Counted from the stretch's first letter, positions 36,154-48,095 are shown. The stretch is 64,000 nucleotides of DNA from Byssothecium circinans (GCA_010015675.1 ML976982.1:1185557-1249556); one strand, 5' to 3'. Notes: generated by a model from the letters alone, not told the origin. Made by a program: numbers and translations.

Positions 36154-37026
36154 ATGACTTCACCCACCGATCCGCAAGATCCGCCGTCCTCCAATCCACC
36201 ACAACAACTCATCTACATCAACGACCCAACCCACAAATTCGACTCCTCACTCCCCCAACTCCCCACCACCACCGAAGCCACATCCGCACCCCCTCTCCAA
36301 ACCACCATCTTCCCCATCCTCGCCCTCGCCCGCGAACTCCGCGACATGATCCTTCTCCAAATCGTCCTCGCCGCCGAAAAAACCACCCGCTCCTCATCCG
36401 CCCTCCCGGCCATCGCCTACACAACGCCGCAACTCTTCTTCGAAACGCTCCCCTTATTCCTCACGCACACGCTCCTCGTCTTCCGCACCGCGCAAGACAT
36501 CGCCACCTTCATCCTGGGCACGGATTCTCTTTCTCCCGCGCTCAACCCCTGGACGAGGATCCGCAAGCTGAAATTCAAAGTCTTGCCGATTGCGCTTGGG
36601 GGCCATATATCCGACATATGGAGTTTATGCAGTTTCGCGCCGGGCGTTCAGGAAATCACTCTGGTGTTCGAACTCGCGCATCTGATCTTTCCGGCGGGGA
36701 TGCCGCCTTGGGGTGTCACGCCTGGCATTGTAGCGGCGCTTGGACAGGGGACTTTTCGCTCCGCGGGCACGGTAATGGGGGATTTTTGGCTGCATAGGTT
36801 GTTTTCTATGCGTTCACTCGCAAAGGTCACGTTGGTGTGCAGGTGGCCAGCTCCAGGGGATGTGCTGCACTCGCCGAGTGCGAGGAAGGTGTTTTGGGAT
36901 TTGAGGGAGGCTTTGAGGGAGGGGTTTAGGGGCGCGAGAGGGGTTAGGGAGGTTAGGGTTGGAGGGATGGTGGATGAGGCCTTGGTGAAGGGGAGGTTTG
37001 TGCTGGAGGTGGTTATGGGGAGATAG
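36154..37026 (+). CDS. F-box-like (2EXR-type) protein
   Basis: An intronless ORF of 290 residues. After a Pro/Ser/Thr-rich N-terminus, FPILALARELRDMILLQIVLA (about 52-72) resembles the F-box or related LP.E[LI]R..I motif, which starts many ascomycete proteins of unknown role. PQLFFETLPLFLTHTLLVFRTAQD and WTRIRKLKFKVLPIALG follow the family's usual order (parental structure, then strand), and the C-terminal part is a leucine-rich-like region. Such proteins may be substrate adaptors for ubiquitin ligases; here that is inference. The start is supported by a non-coding leader. Confidence 0.6.
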   Translation: MTSPTDPQDPPSSNPPQQLIYINDPTHKFDSSLPQLPTTTEATSAPPLQTTIFPILALARELRDMILLQIVLAAEKTTRSSSALPAIAYTTPQLFFETLPLFLTHTLLVFRTAQDIATFILGTDSLSPALNPWTRIRKLKFKVLPIALGGHISDIWSLCSFAPGVQEITLVFELAHLIFPAGMPPWGVTPGIVAALGQGTFRSAGTVMGDFWLHRLFSMRSLAKVTLVCRWPAPGDVLHSPSARKVFWDLREALREGFRGARGVREVRVGGMVDEALVKGRFVLEVVMGR

Positions 37027-37199
37027 GTATGGTTGGATGAGTGGCTGGGTAGCTGTACAGTAGTAGTTGAGAAGGGAGTTTGACTTGGTGGGAAATTTAT
37101 GATTTGAAATTCTTGAAAAAGAAAATTATGTTTTGTGAGGAATTGTGCGGTTCAAGTTGAAGAATGATTAGATAGTGTGGGGATTAGTATGTAGTGTAA

Positions 37200-38560
37200 T
37201 GTTTATGGACGTGTCGTCGGTCTAGAGTAATTTTCTACGGTTTGGAAATGGTTGGGAGAATAGGCAGATTTTGCAATATTATGAGTCTTCAGTTCTCTCA
37301 CATAACTCTCTGCTATAATCCTAGCTATTCTTCTTCCCTCTACCACTTACCTTGCATACTTCCTTATCAAACTTCCGGAGCAGTTTTCTACAGTTTGGAA
37401 ATATCCAGGTGAATAGCCGTATTTCAAGTTTCATAAATTCCTAGTCCTAAAGCCTAACTCTTTGTCCTACTTCTAGCTGTTCTTTATTACAGTAATACTA
37501 ACCGTTCACAACACCATGCTAAAATACACGCCGAGGTTTCCAAAGCTTTGGAGTTGATAGATTAGACTCGAAATTCCGTATTAGTAAAATATCCGTTTCT
37601 ATGTTTGGCTATTTGATATATTTCGGCTTACCTTCTTCAGGCCAAAATTAACTAGAGTTTTATATAGTGCCGAAGGTCCAGATAACCTTTACAGATATCT
37701 AGAATCTTTAGATATATAGGCATATTGTGGTATCTGGTATAAATCCTACACTGATACAGAGATTCATGGCAACATCTTGGCTACTACCTTCATGCCGACA
37801 ACTATCAAAGCATACCTCATTATCCGAAGTCAGGACGATGTTTCCAAATATCTCGAAATCTCGGCTACATAATTATATTATAGTATCCGGTAAGAATCCT
37901 ATACGTACAGATAGGTTCATGGCGATGCCTTGACTATCACATCAAATTCATCAACCACCGACCTAAACCTCTCTATCAAAAGTCAGGACGATATTTCCAT
38001 ATATCCGGCAATCTTAACTACGTAGGCTTATTTTGCTATCCGGTAAGAACTCTACACATGTGGATAGGTTCACGGCGATATCTTAAGTGTCACCTTAGTA
38101 TTGACAACCACCACCCTATACTTCATTGTCAAAAGTTAGAATGACGTTTCCAATATCTAGAATCCTCAGCTATATAGGCACATTGTAGTATGGGATAAAA
38201 ATCCCAAATTCACGGATGGGTTCACGGTGACATCTTGGGTATGACATTGGAGTTGAGAGTGGCTAACGTATAGGTCTTTGTCAAAACCTTCGAAGACCTT
38301 TTCATAGCTTCAATGATGGAGGACTAAGGCGCATGTTCTAACATCTGGTGCGTAAGGGATTCGCGGCGACATCCTGACTAACTCATCAGGTTCCACAACA
38401 CCCAACGCATACCACTTTGCCAAACCTGTCGAAGATCTATCCCTTGCTTGAGATTGTAAGATCAAGACCTGGTTTCTAGCATCTGGTACAAATTCCACAT
38501 ATTCACAGATGGATTCGCGGCGACTTCTTCGGTGCTATCTCAGATCCGATGCTACAGCTC
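37200..38560. repeat. Degenerate tandem array, period about 153 bp
   Basis: The anchor TTC[AG][TC]GG recurs at 37763, 37916, 38069, 38221, 38360 and 38514 (steps 153, 153, 152, 139, 154). A second anchor, T[AC]TC[CT]GG or a variant, recurs at about 37731, 37884, 38036, 38189, 38342 and 38481. Older copies are suggested upstream by TACGGTTTGGAAAT and TACAGTTTGGAAAT, about 154 apart near 37237 and 37391. That gives roughly eight or nine diverged units. The region is AT-rich and full of stops in all frames. It could be a satellite or a decayed coding repeat (153 is 51 codons). Confidence 0.8.
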
Positions 38561-39790
38561 TATCCCTCCTTGTCAGACCGTTTGAATATCTCCCCAAAGC
38601 TTAGAAAGATTTCAATGAGCATTGATGTATCAGTTTCCAGAAGCGATTTCGATTTCGCGGGCCAAGTTCCGCCGATCTCGGAGATACTGCTCGCTGTCGA
38701 TGGCAACAGCGGCAGGACCTTCGAGGCATTCTCGAGCACAGATTCACAAAATATCTCGTACGAGCAAGTATGATCCAGCGTATACCAATATTCTCAATCA
38801 CAAGTTCATGTCCACTGTCTTGTATCTGCTGCCCCAACCCAACGACTGCAGAGATGTAAGCCTTCACGTTGAACCTTTCAGTTACGTTTCCAGCACTTCC
38901 CAAATATTGCCCTCACATCTTTCTCTCATCTTCATCGCTCACCGGCGTCTAATTTGCGATGTCGGCCCACACTGCCGTCATCTCACCGCCCGTATAGCGC
39001 CCGGCAGAAAAATGGCTACGTGATATTAGCTCCGCCTCAACCTCGTCGCCTTTCCCTCCTACAGCCAACACTCTTTTTGGCCCACCGTCGGTACTCTCGC
39101 CACCACGACCAGAGAAGCGCAAGCAACACGCGTAGAAGATATTTTTTGGATAGCTCTTTGAGCAAAAGGTAATTAACACTCCCTCTCTTCTGTATATTCC
39201 AGCGCTGCCTCGTCGCCGCGTGGTAGCGTTGTCGCGTTGCTATTGTCTCAATCTGCCTTCCACACGACAGCTTTCAAAGTATTGTTCCTCACGGGACAAT
39301 TGGATTAATCAAGCAGCTGTTTGTCGTCTACGGCTCACAAGGTCACCACAATAGCGAAAACGCCTCGATCGTTTGGACTGCGTGACTAGATTCTTGCCCG
39401 TGCAGCTTCAAGGCTTCAGGGATTTCCACAAGACCGTCTTTAACGGCACATACGGTAAGTAAACTCTGCGTCACCTCTCTTTCCCCGCGCTGGACCTGCA
39501 AGAAACTGATCAGGCAGACAGGTCAACCCGACTTCGCCCCGCCTCCGCACGCAGGTCACCCACGATATGGACAAACGCTTCGACGCTATGATTGAAAATC
39601 CTTTCGTCACCAAAAAATGGCAGCTCCAATGGCAGCTCCGTGCTAGTCCGAGCGTCTCAGGTAGTAAGTATATAAACCCCTCCCTCCCCAGCTCCCCTTC
39701 TCTTCTTCTTCATAGAACACTGCTAACGATTAGACAGATCTATCCTAGTACATCCTCACTCACTTCAACACACAGCCTCCCTTCAACACC
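38561..39790 (+). other. Upstream region and probable spliced leader of the gene at 39791
   Basis: Splice-like pairs lie at about 39454-39513 (GTAAGT...TCAG) and 39662-39735 (GTAGTAAG...GACAG), with CTAAC before the second acceptor. A short ORF begins at 39567 and stops soon after the second intron, so it would act as an upstream ORF. No other gene is seen. Confidence 0.4.
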
Positions 39791-40886
39791 ATGACCATGT
39801 ACTCGCAGAGCCCCGCTCGAAACTACCCGGCTCGCCAACCCCACGGCCCTCGTACTAACGGCCGTGCAGGCTTCTCGGCCGCTGGAATGTCTCTGGGCCC
39901 GCATCGCCAGCCTTTTCGCAACCAGAGTCTTCCTACCGTCACGACCGTCGATGCCGCTGGATTCGCTCGTACGACTGTCGTTCAGCCGCGTACTCTCTAC
40001 GCCTTCGACAATGCTCGTCTCAGCTACGGAGATTCTCATGTGAACGTTGGAGATTCTCGTCTCAACGTTGGAGATGCTCGTCGTGCTAGCATGGCGGGAC
40101 CGTACAACGGAGGAGGTACGTATACACCCTCCCCCAAACCCTCATTCTCATACTGACAACCTCTCCACAGTCATGATTGACGATGTGATCATCACCGCCA
40201 TCGATGTCAACACCATTGTCCGCATCACCAACGAGCGCAGTGTCGACAACGCCAACCCGGCCGCCCCCTCCTTCATTTCCGCCGAGCGTCTTGCCCTCGC
40301 TAACACCGACAAGGCCGCCTGGATCCGCGACGTGCTACCCTTCATCGCGTCTCGCACTTTCGTCATCTCCTCCAACGTCGACATAGACTTCTTCTGCGAC
40401 ATGATGGTCTCGGCCACTCTTCCTAATGCTTTCGCTCACGTCAAGTCCGTCCAGTTTGACCGCTTCTTCTGGTTCTCCGGCGTCAAAGACAACCGCACCG
40501 CGAACCCAGCCCTCCTCGCCGCCACGAGGCTTCCCTCCCTCGAGCGTCTGTCCATCACCCTCCATACCGCCGGCCTCACCAAGTCGTGCTACGGAGAGCG
40601 CCAGCGCGTGCAGCTCGAAGCCATCGACGTCATCAAGAGCAAAGCCCTCAAGATCTGCCACATCGAGGAAGTCGTCAAACAGTACGATCTCGCCAAAATC
40701 TTCGACTGTGAGAACCTCAAGATCCTCGAGATCAAATGTGTGGACTCGGAGATTATCAAGCCGTACTGCGGAAGCTTCAACCCGCTGACTGTCTTCTGGC
40801 AACTCAAGACTTGGTTCCAAGGCAACTTCCGTGCTGCGGGTCGCCAGGTCGCTGTCGGCGCTGAGGTCCTCAAGAACTTGGACTGA
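39791..40886 (+). CDS. Hypothetical fungal protein
   Basis: Two exons, 39791-40115 and 40171-40886, joined in phase 1 through a 55-base GTACGT...CACAG intron with a CTGAC branch, give 346 residues. The first exon is Ser/Arg-rich, with a short internal repeat (YGDSHVNVGDSRLNVGDAR). The second begins VMIDDVIITAIDVNTIVRI and continues with mixed alpha/beta sequence: FDRFFWFSGV, LPSLERLSITLHTAGL, AIDVIKSKALKICHIEEVV and LKILEIKCVD. The spaced LERLSI and LKILEI strands look like irregular leucine-rich repeats. Codon use is strongly C-ending, which suggests a well-expressed gene. I do not recognise the family. The gene is isolated between repeat-rich regions. Confidence 0.7.
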
Positions 40887-42589
40887 GCCAGTCTCCCTTC
40901 CTGCCCTTCCCTTCCCTTCCCTTGCTAGCTTGTCTGCCTTCTTGGACTGACATCGTTGCCCGTCTCTCATTGGTTCTTTGCGCATGACTGGCACCAAACG
41001 ATTTGGATCGCACGATATGCTCTGCGGCGTGCGCGGTTATGGTGCAATGGTTTACTTTACCCTTCTCTTCAAAAATTCGGTGGTTTGATTGTTTGGTGCT
41101 TTGGTCTAGCCTAGGTCTCATGTGGTGGTTTCATTACGGTGCTTACTTCCGTGTAATGGATGGTTGTGGTTCATTGTGGGGTCCTCGCTTCTGTGCGTAG
41201 GCCCTTGGGGGATTCATCGAGCTAGCTAGGCCTTTTATACCTTTCTTTCTTTGCATGGAGATGGAGTTCATGACAGAGTCTTGTCTTACACATGACTGCT
41301 GGCTACTTTGAGAGAGGGAGGATAGATTGACGGAACCTCTCAGCTTAGCTATGACAAATGCTCACTTCTTTCATCACACTGCTGTGTCTTCTATTCTTGA
41401 CTTTTTCGTGACTCTTACCCAAACATGGAAGGACGGGCGGATGTGATTTCGCGTGTTCTTTAAGCGGCTTCCACCTACCAAAGCACATTTGTCCCGTGAA
41501 AGCTGGCCAATCCCATGTCCAAAACACGCAAAATCTTGAGGATTCTAAGTCGACAAATGTCTAACTTTTCGACCCTCTTTAAGGAAGATGCAATATACAA
41601 AAGCACCCTTTGTAGTTTGTAATCCGACTAGCGGATGTCAAGTCTTTGTCTGATAGGGGCCAGTCCCGCTGCGACTGCCCTACATCGTAACACGCTCAAA
41701 TAAGTGCTTGCTATATGCGAGCTACCAGTACTCTACATACCGAATTCAACGCTCCCACGCCCCAACTACAACATGCCTTACCCATTAAGCATTCATGCAT
41801 CTTCCCTACTCGCCAATTATTCCCAAAGCCCTCCCGGATTACTGCATCACGTGACGGCCAAATTCACCCCAAACCCAACGAAACCCTCACATACACAATG
41901 CATTACCATCCCATTGTACACCAACACTTTGACTCTAACCCTGCGTCGAAGGCTCCCACACTGTATTCCTAGAATGCTCACTCCACCACCCCAAAGCCCA
42001 GATATAAAAACAGTCCCCATGACGCCCAAACACACTCATCCACATGCACTACCTAATTCCCCCATCACCTGGTATTTACAGTAGCACGTATGTCTTCCTC
42101 ATCCTTCCCGCAATTCATGCACCTCCCCCCTCGACGTCCGCGAACTCATCTGCCACCACACTCTCCACGCCTCTCGCGATTTGGACAATTCCGTCGCTAG
42201 GAAAAGTAGCTAAAGTGCTTCAGTGGCAAAGTTACAGCGGATCAAGGTTCGCGTTTTTGGCCAGAGGGGCGCGGTGAGAGACGGGCCCGTTTATCGACGT
42301 GGTGATGAGCTTGCTATCGAGGGTGGCTTTCTAGCGAGCGCGGTGGGTGTTATGGATTGAGTTGTTGGGGGTTTGGGGAACGGTGCGGGAGACGCTTGGT
42401 TGTTGAGGTGGTTGATGAATGTTGCTGATGGGGATTCAGTGCGTTGTTCGAAGCTTAATCTCGACTTCTTGACTTCTAGGATGCCGGTTCTCCTGACGTT
42501 TTTGTTTTCGTGGTTGAGCGGAGTGATACCTCGGAGTATCGCAGATAATGAAACTTCCATGGTTTTTATAAAGATAAGATTGCATGTTT
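40887..42589. other. Intergenic with a CCCTT repeat
   Basis: Starts with a (CCCTT)n tract at about 40904-40924 in the 3' flank of the preceding gene. The rest shows no motif-bearing ORF. Confidence 0.45.
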
Positions 42590-43256
42590 TTAAACTGGTT
42601 ATGTGACTGTGAAGCGGAAGAAATTGGAGCTGAGCAGTAACGTGCATATAGTAAGACATGTGATCTTGTGATTTTGTATGCAGTGGTAGGGATGCAATAG
42701 CAGGGCGGAGGAAATTGAGGCCCTAATATAATATCTACTACTATCGTAGACGATCGAGTTTATTGGTACGAAATTGCATGTTTTTAAACTGGTTGTGTGA
42801 CTGTGAAGCGGAAGAAATTGGAGCTGAGCAGTGACGTGATAATGTAAAACATGTGATCCTATAATTGAAGGGTATATACAATACTAGGGCGGAAGAAATT
42901 GGAGCCCAAGTATAGTGTCTACGGCAATTACCAAAGTTGGCACTACATCGTAGGCAATATACTGTTTTTATAGAGCAAGGTTGCATGTTTGCGTAATTGA
43001 GAACTGTAACTATTAAGCGGAAGAAATTGGAGCTAAACAGACTACAGTAACGTAATATTCGTAAACATGTAACCCTATAATTCTCTATACAGTAGCTTGG
43101 GTGGAAGAAATTGGAGCCCAAGTTTACTGTACATGAGTTAACGACTAAGCTTTAGCAGGAAACGTCGGAGCCGTAGGTATACAACGATGTTGAAGTCCAT
43201 ACCATTGTTCATCGCACGTACCAACACGATTACCTAAGGCGGAAGAAATTGGAGCC
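42590..43256. repeat. Array of hairpin repeats with an invariant loop
   Basis: Three imperfect units start with TTGCATGTTT at 42590, 42774 and 42981. Each unit has two hairpins around the 13-base core GGAAGAAATTGGA. Cores lie at 42616-42628, 42707-42719 (variant GGAGGAAATTGAG), 42810-42822, 42891-42903, 43019-43031, 43103-43115 and, alone, 43241-43253. Flanks differ but stay complementary. First-type stems: ACTGTGAAGC / GCTGAGCAGT at 42606-42638 and 42800-42832, with two tandem G-A mismatches. Second-type stems: AGGGC / GCCCT, GGGC / GCCC, and TACAGTAGCTTGGGT / GCCCAAGTTTACTGTA (43088-43131). A degraded copy may lie near 43155. The array could encode structured RNA or bind protein; the active strand is unknown. 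Confidence 0.8.
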
Positions 43257-44542
43257 AAGGGAACATGACGGTACTTCGTGCCATCCAAGTTTAACTCAAA
43301 ACTTACTAAAACCGGGTGGTGATGCACTGCTCACGTATCAAGTCCCCAGCTCTGTGCGTACACAACGCGACGATACCATACCCTTAAAGCACAGTCTATC
43401 TTCACACTCCGCCCCGCTCCATCCCACTCCCCGAGCTAATACACATATCCTGCATCAGCCAAGCCGCCAACCAAATCCACGAAGAAGCGAGCGACCTCTA
43501 TCTTAGGAGGTACATCCACCGCAACCCCCTCCTCCTTATCGCTGTCGCTCGCCTCGCATAAGCCCAAACCCACTGAACCGGAAGGATAAATTTCTCAAGA
43601 TCAACCCCAGATTCACTGCTCCTCGCGCGGCAGGTAGATGAGTAAGTCTCATCCACCATTGTATTGGCATGCCTTACCCGACGAGTACAGACATGGTGTC
43701 ACTGGTGTGCATGTTCCTCACTCTACTTCCTATTTGCGAACTCCAGATCTAGGTTCTATGCCCTTAAGTCGCAACATTAACAACGGCCTTCTCAACAGCA
43801 CTAGTGAGAGTCTTGTTTGAATCTCATAGCGAAATAAACTCTAGACTACTACCTTCAGGACTCTGGCACTGCGCTTTTATGCCACGGAGTTGGAGCGAGT
43901 GGTGACTAGAATAGATTGTTTCGTGTTGCGAGGCTGCATGCATGAATGCTTTGGGTGCTTGGCGGTAGGGAATGTACTGGAGTGCGATATTAAGGATTCT
44001 TTTGGTGCATTTAGTCGATGTGAGTGCGTTAGAGTGTGTTGTTCCAGGAACGAGGGTTAGCTAGAGAGTGGACGGGAGTACCAAGAGGGACCGGGAAGTG
44101 AGCAGTAAGGGGATTTTGAGGAGAGGGGACGGAAGATGGCGTGTGAGCGTATATGATCTTAATGACACCTTGGTATAGTCTAGAGTGTATGAAAGTGCTA
44201 GGGGCGGATAGTTATAGGTAATACATGGTCAGTGGAAATGGAAGTGAAGTATGCATTCGAGAGCAAGTTATGGAAAACCTTGATGCCATTAGATTTTCAG
44301 ATAGTCTACAAATGCCGTCATTGGCCGGTAGGGATTCGTATCTCCGCCAGAAATACATGCTGAAAGGACTTTGTAAGCCCCACGCCTTTGTTGTCCATGT
44401 TCGAAAAGATCGATTCCGATACGGGGGGCTCTAGCATAACCCGCGCAGAATTCTAGGTTAAGTGCATTGGAAAGTGCTGTTCATCTCACCTATACATGAG
44501 AAAGGTATTAAAGGGCCCATTCAGGTTCCCAAACCCCTACTC
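43257..44542. other. Gene-poor stretch
   Basis: Short ORFs only, none with a recognisable motif. G-rich on the plus strand from about 43860 to 44220. Confidence 0.4.
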
Positions 44543-45372
44543 TCAACATTCTCTGAATCCCTTCAAGTCCGGGTGTGGTGCAAATCTGATGTAATCCGTG
44601 TAGTAGCAACGGAGACTTGATAGGTGCTGCTCCTCAAATCGTACGTTTGGTTTTTTCGCCCTGACTTGGACCTTGATCCACTGGAAAAAAGGGGTAAAAA
44701 GCATTTTCCATTGCTCGAATCCTATAAAGCGCTCACACGCATCATGACCACAGGCAACAAGGGTGAGCGTTTGCAGATTCTTCAACGAGCATATCGACGA
44801 TAGGTCTATAAGAGGCTTCAACTCCTCTAAGTCGACGGGTTGGATGATTTCACCCACAGACGCACCGGCATGGAAACGTGAGAATTGGAAGCGTTCGAAG
44901 TAAATGGACAGATGCTTCAGTGCAGGGCTGCAGTTGCTGATGTACCTCCCAAAACAGATAGGGAAACGGCCTTTTGGACCGCAATCTAGCCCTTCACTTT
45001 TGGCAGGGGGGTTTTGTACTGCCGCATGGTTCCACTGCCAAACTCCAGTGATGTGATGGCCCGAAAACCATGCTGATTAGGTATGGATTTGAGAAGGTCG
45101 CCAAGCACAGTCACTCCGTTGCGAGATAAAGTAATCGTCCGCTCACGGAAAAGGACAGGAACCGATTCGTTGAATATAGTGCGATTTGTGTAGCATATTG
45201 CCGGGAGTAGCTTGGCGAAACGAGCGATGGCGAGGGTATTGGGCATATGAGTTGAGACGATAATCTCTTCAGGCAATCCCTCGAATTTTGCCGAGTATAC
45301 CATTTCTCGGAGCTCGGCGGGCAGGCTCATAAAGCAGAGAAAGAAGTATTTTCCCGGCTGCTCGTCGCCCAT
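44543..45372 (-). pseudogene. F-box-like gene with a one-base frameshift
   Basis: The start MGDEQPGKYFF..FMSLPAELREMVYSAKFEG is an F-box-like opening (LP.ELR..VY), followed by LPAICYTNRTIFNESVPVLF, the usual second block of these fungal proteins. After KTPLPK the frame closes (stop at 44986), but one base over it continues as SEGLDCGPKGRFPICFG, LKHLSIYFERFQFSRFHAG and SICSLKNLQTLTLVACGHD, ending at 44543. The shift coincides with a run of six C (minus strand), so a one-base length change in the run explains it. It may be a true mutation or an assembly error. The restored length would be about 276 residues. Confidence 0.6.
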
Positions 45373-45724
45373 GATGTTGTGCGCGCTACGATCGCACCCG
45401 AGTGTTGAGTGTGAGGGAGGGTTGTAGAACTGACTCTGTCAACGAGGGGGTTGGGGCGCGCAATTGTCGATGCGCAGTTGAATGGCTGTGATGGAGAGGA
45501 AGGAAGAAGAAGAGGGGATTGCGCGATGAGGTGGAGAGTTATATAGGTCGTGCGTCCCTCTTCTATGCACTAACGGCTTGGCAAAGCACACAGAAGGCGC
45601 ACACGTCACTGCGACCTCCGCCGACTCGTCTTGTCAATAGCAGACTTCCTTCTACAATGGTTTTTGCTCCAAACTTTCTACACAAGCTTCTGCTACTAGT
45701 TTTCTTTTTGAACTACATTTATTT

Positions 45725-48095
45725 CTACTCCGCCCCCTCTCTCTTCTTCGCCTTCCTCCTCCTCTTTTCGCCCTCGCCATCCTTCCCACTTCCCCCACTC
45801 CCACTGCCTTCACCTTTCCCCAAACCCCCCACAATCCCACTCACAGCCTTGCCCACACCCAAGCTGATCCCCCGCCCATCGAACAGACTGACCTTCCCAC
45901 TCTTTCCGCTTCTCTGGCTATCGAAACTACCCCGTCTCTCCAAGCCTCCAACACCCTTGAGAGATAGCTGAGGAGGCATTTGGCCCGTTGGAGTGGAGGG
46001 GTCGGACTGACCTGTCTCCGCCACTTCGTCAGAGGACCACCAACCTTCAGGTCGCGAGGTAGAACTTCGCGCTGTTACTGCAGATTGGGAGGCGTTTGTG
46101 GAGGCGGCGGGCGAGCTTTGTATGTTTGATTGTGCTGGAGTTGAGGGGAAATAAGTTAGTAAAGCGCATCCAAGGGGGTGTCAGTGAAGATCGCATAAGG
46201 GTGAAGCAAGGCTAGGCTTCACGTACCAGGCACTTTTGCAGCGGGAGGTGGAAACGTCGTCGTAGAGTGCGAGGGTGAGTGGTTTCGATTTACAGCGGCA
46301 GCATAGCTGGACGCTGGATGCGGTATCTTTGTCTTGATAGCTGAAGGGGATTGAGGTTGAGGCACGCCCTCGAAATCTTCCATGGACTGCTTCCGCGTGC
46401 TCTGTGAATGCTTCTTCCCGCGGATTATGAATGGAGCCGAGGAGCTCTCATCGCCTGCATCGTCGCCTTCTGGGCCTGGTAGGGCGCCGGATTCGGGCCT
46501 AGAATTGAGATCCGAAGTCAGTAAAGCTCAAACAGGGGGTTGACAATGCGTGGCAAGTTGGACTATGTCATTCTGCAGCCACGCTCTTCAATACGTACAG
46601 GAGACCTTTGTAGCGCGCCGGCGAGCGGAAGCGCTTCTCCTTTCTGGGCTCAAAGGAGGAACTGTCGGCTACCGCGTATTCATCCAAGGCTTCAAAAACG
46701 TGTGGAAAGACTAGCTGGTCGACTGAAGACGCCCAGAGAAAATCCAGGTGTTCATAATGTGGGATCTCCTTGGCGATGGTATGACGAGGCAATTCCTTCA
46801 ACATGACATTAATATCGACTAGGCTGTCTGAGCCGCCATACACAAGCACAATCGGTGTCTTGATATTCTTTGTCGGGAACTTGGCGACTTTGTAGTACTT
46901 TGATCGGTTCGAGGTGATGGGGTTAGGAGCCTCGTCATCATACATCTGGAAGACACCGTTGCGGATAATTTGGAACCAGTGGACAACAGACTTGGTCGAG
47001 GTGTAGGAGTACAGGTGTGGATAGGATGCGAGTTTTTGGTGGGATGTGATATTAATACCGGTCCAGCCGAAAAGGAACTTGAGCGAGGTGTCAATGAGGC
47101 GGACGAAGATGGGTGGATAGAGTATTGACTGCCACATGGTTGCTGAGGCCAGGATGGCCCGCCGACCGAAAGCGAGGAACAGTATGTCTGGTGAGGTCTT
47201 AACGAAGGAATTTACGATGCCGGAAGTAAGACCGGGAGGCGACATGGCTGGGGCAAGCGCGATAAACACATCGATTTTGTCGTTTAGTGTAGGATGGATA
47301 GAAAGTGTGGCGAAGGCCTGAGCCGTGCCTTGAGAGAAACCGACGTAAGATAAAGATTGATGGTGCGTCGTGCTCAAGATGTAGTCGATAGAGTCGGGAA
47401 TATCGTGGAATGCGAATTGATCCATGCTGAAGTTCCAGAAGGCGTTCGACGTGGGGGCATGATTGATGCTTTTCTTCGAGTATTTGTTGCCACGATTGTT
47501 GCCCAACTACCGTCCGTTAGTCTACAAGATCATGCACAAATATGCGTCGTAAATTATGCGCAAGATGTGCACAACTCACCCAGACATCATATCCACGCTC
47601 CACGAGCTCAAACGGCAAACAGCGCTCCCTTTCGGTCAAGCACACCCACACCTCACTATTCATGAGGAGACCATGGTGCAGGTACACCACCTTCTTCTTC
47701 ACACCTCCTTTGTTCGGCCCAGCATTAACCCGTGTGTCCTCCTCTCCACGTCTCCAGCCCAACCTGTGTAGTCCTAGCAGATATCCGTCGCCTGTCTGTA
47801 CTACATGCTCTTCGACGTAATAGCCATATAGCTCGCACAGCTCCCCAATGTCAGAGGCATTGGCAATGGAGCTCCATACGCCCTTCTTCTTTTGTCGATT
47901 GCGGCGCGATGTGGGCGAGGAGAGGTCATTGAAGAGTCGCCGTGTGACGCGGTACCCGAGGTTGATGACTGGTGAAGGGAGCGCAAGGGTGATGACGGAG
48001 ATGAGCGATTCGAGGGTGATGAGTATGATGGAGAGGCCGAGGGCGAAGTATTCGCGGATATGGAGGCGCGAGAGGAAAGGGATGTGGAGTGCCAT
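45725..48095 (-). CDS. TGL1-like steryl ester / triacylglycerol lipase
   Basis: Four exons, 48095-47580, 47506-46599, 46498-46227 and 46134-45725, sum to 2,106 bases (701 residues), all in phase. Relatives (yeast TGL1, YEH1, YEH2) hydrolyse steryl esters at lipid droplets or membranes. The N-terminus has a membrane anchor (YFALGLSIILITLESLISVITLAL). The alpha/beta-hydrolase-associated region follows (GELCELYGYYVEEHVVQTGDGYLL), then LHHGLLMNSEVW (oxyanion HG), WLGNNRGNKYS and SMDQFAFHDIPDSIDYIL. YVGFSQGTAQAF carries the nucleophile Ser (GFSQG), YGGSDSLVD the acid Asp, and HYEHLDFLWA the His. The triad is complete. The disordered tail is basic and Gly-rich (about residues 520-701), with conserved-looking GVGKAVSGIVGGLGKG at the end. 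Introns are 73 to about 100 bases. Confidence 0.9.

Noticed and set aside
42590..43256. Reading the hairpin array as coding (repeated A-P-I-S-S-A in minus-strand frames)
   Set aside because: The peptide repeat is only the translation of the core; frames are interrupted between units, unit lengths are not multiples of three, and the covarying stems point to structure.
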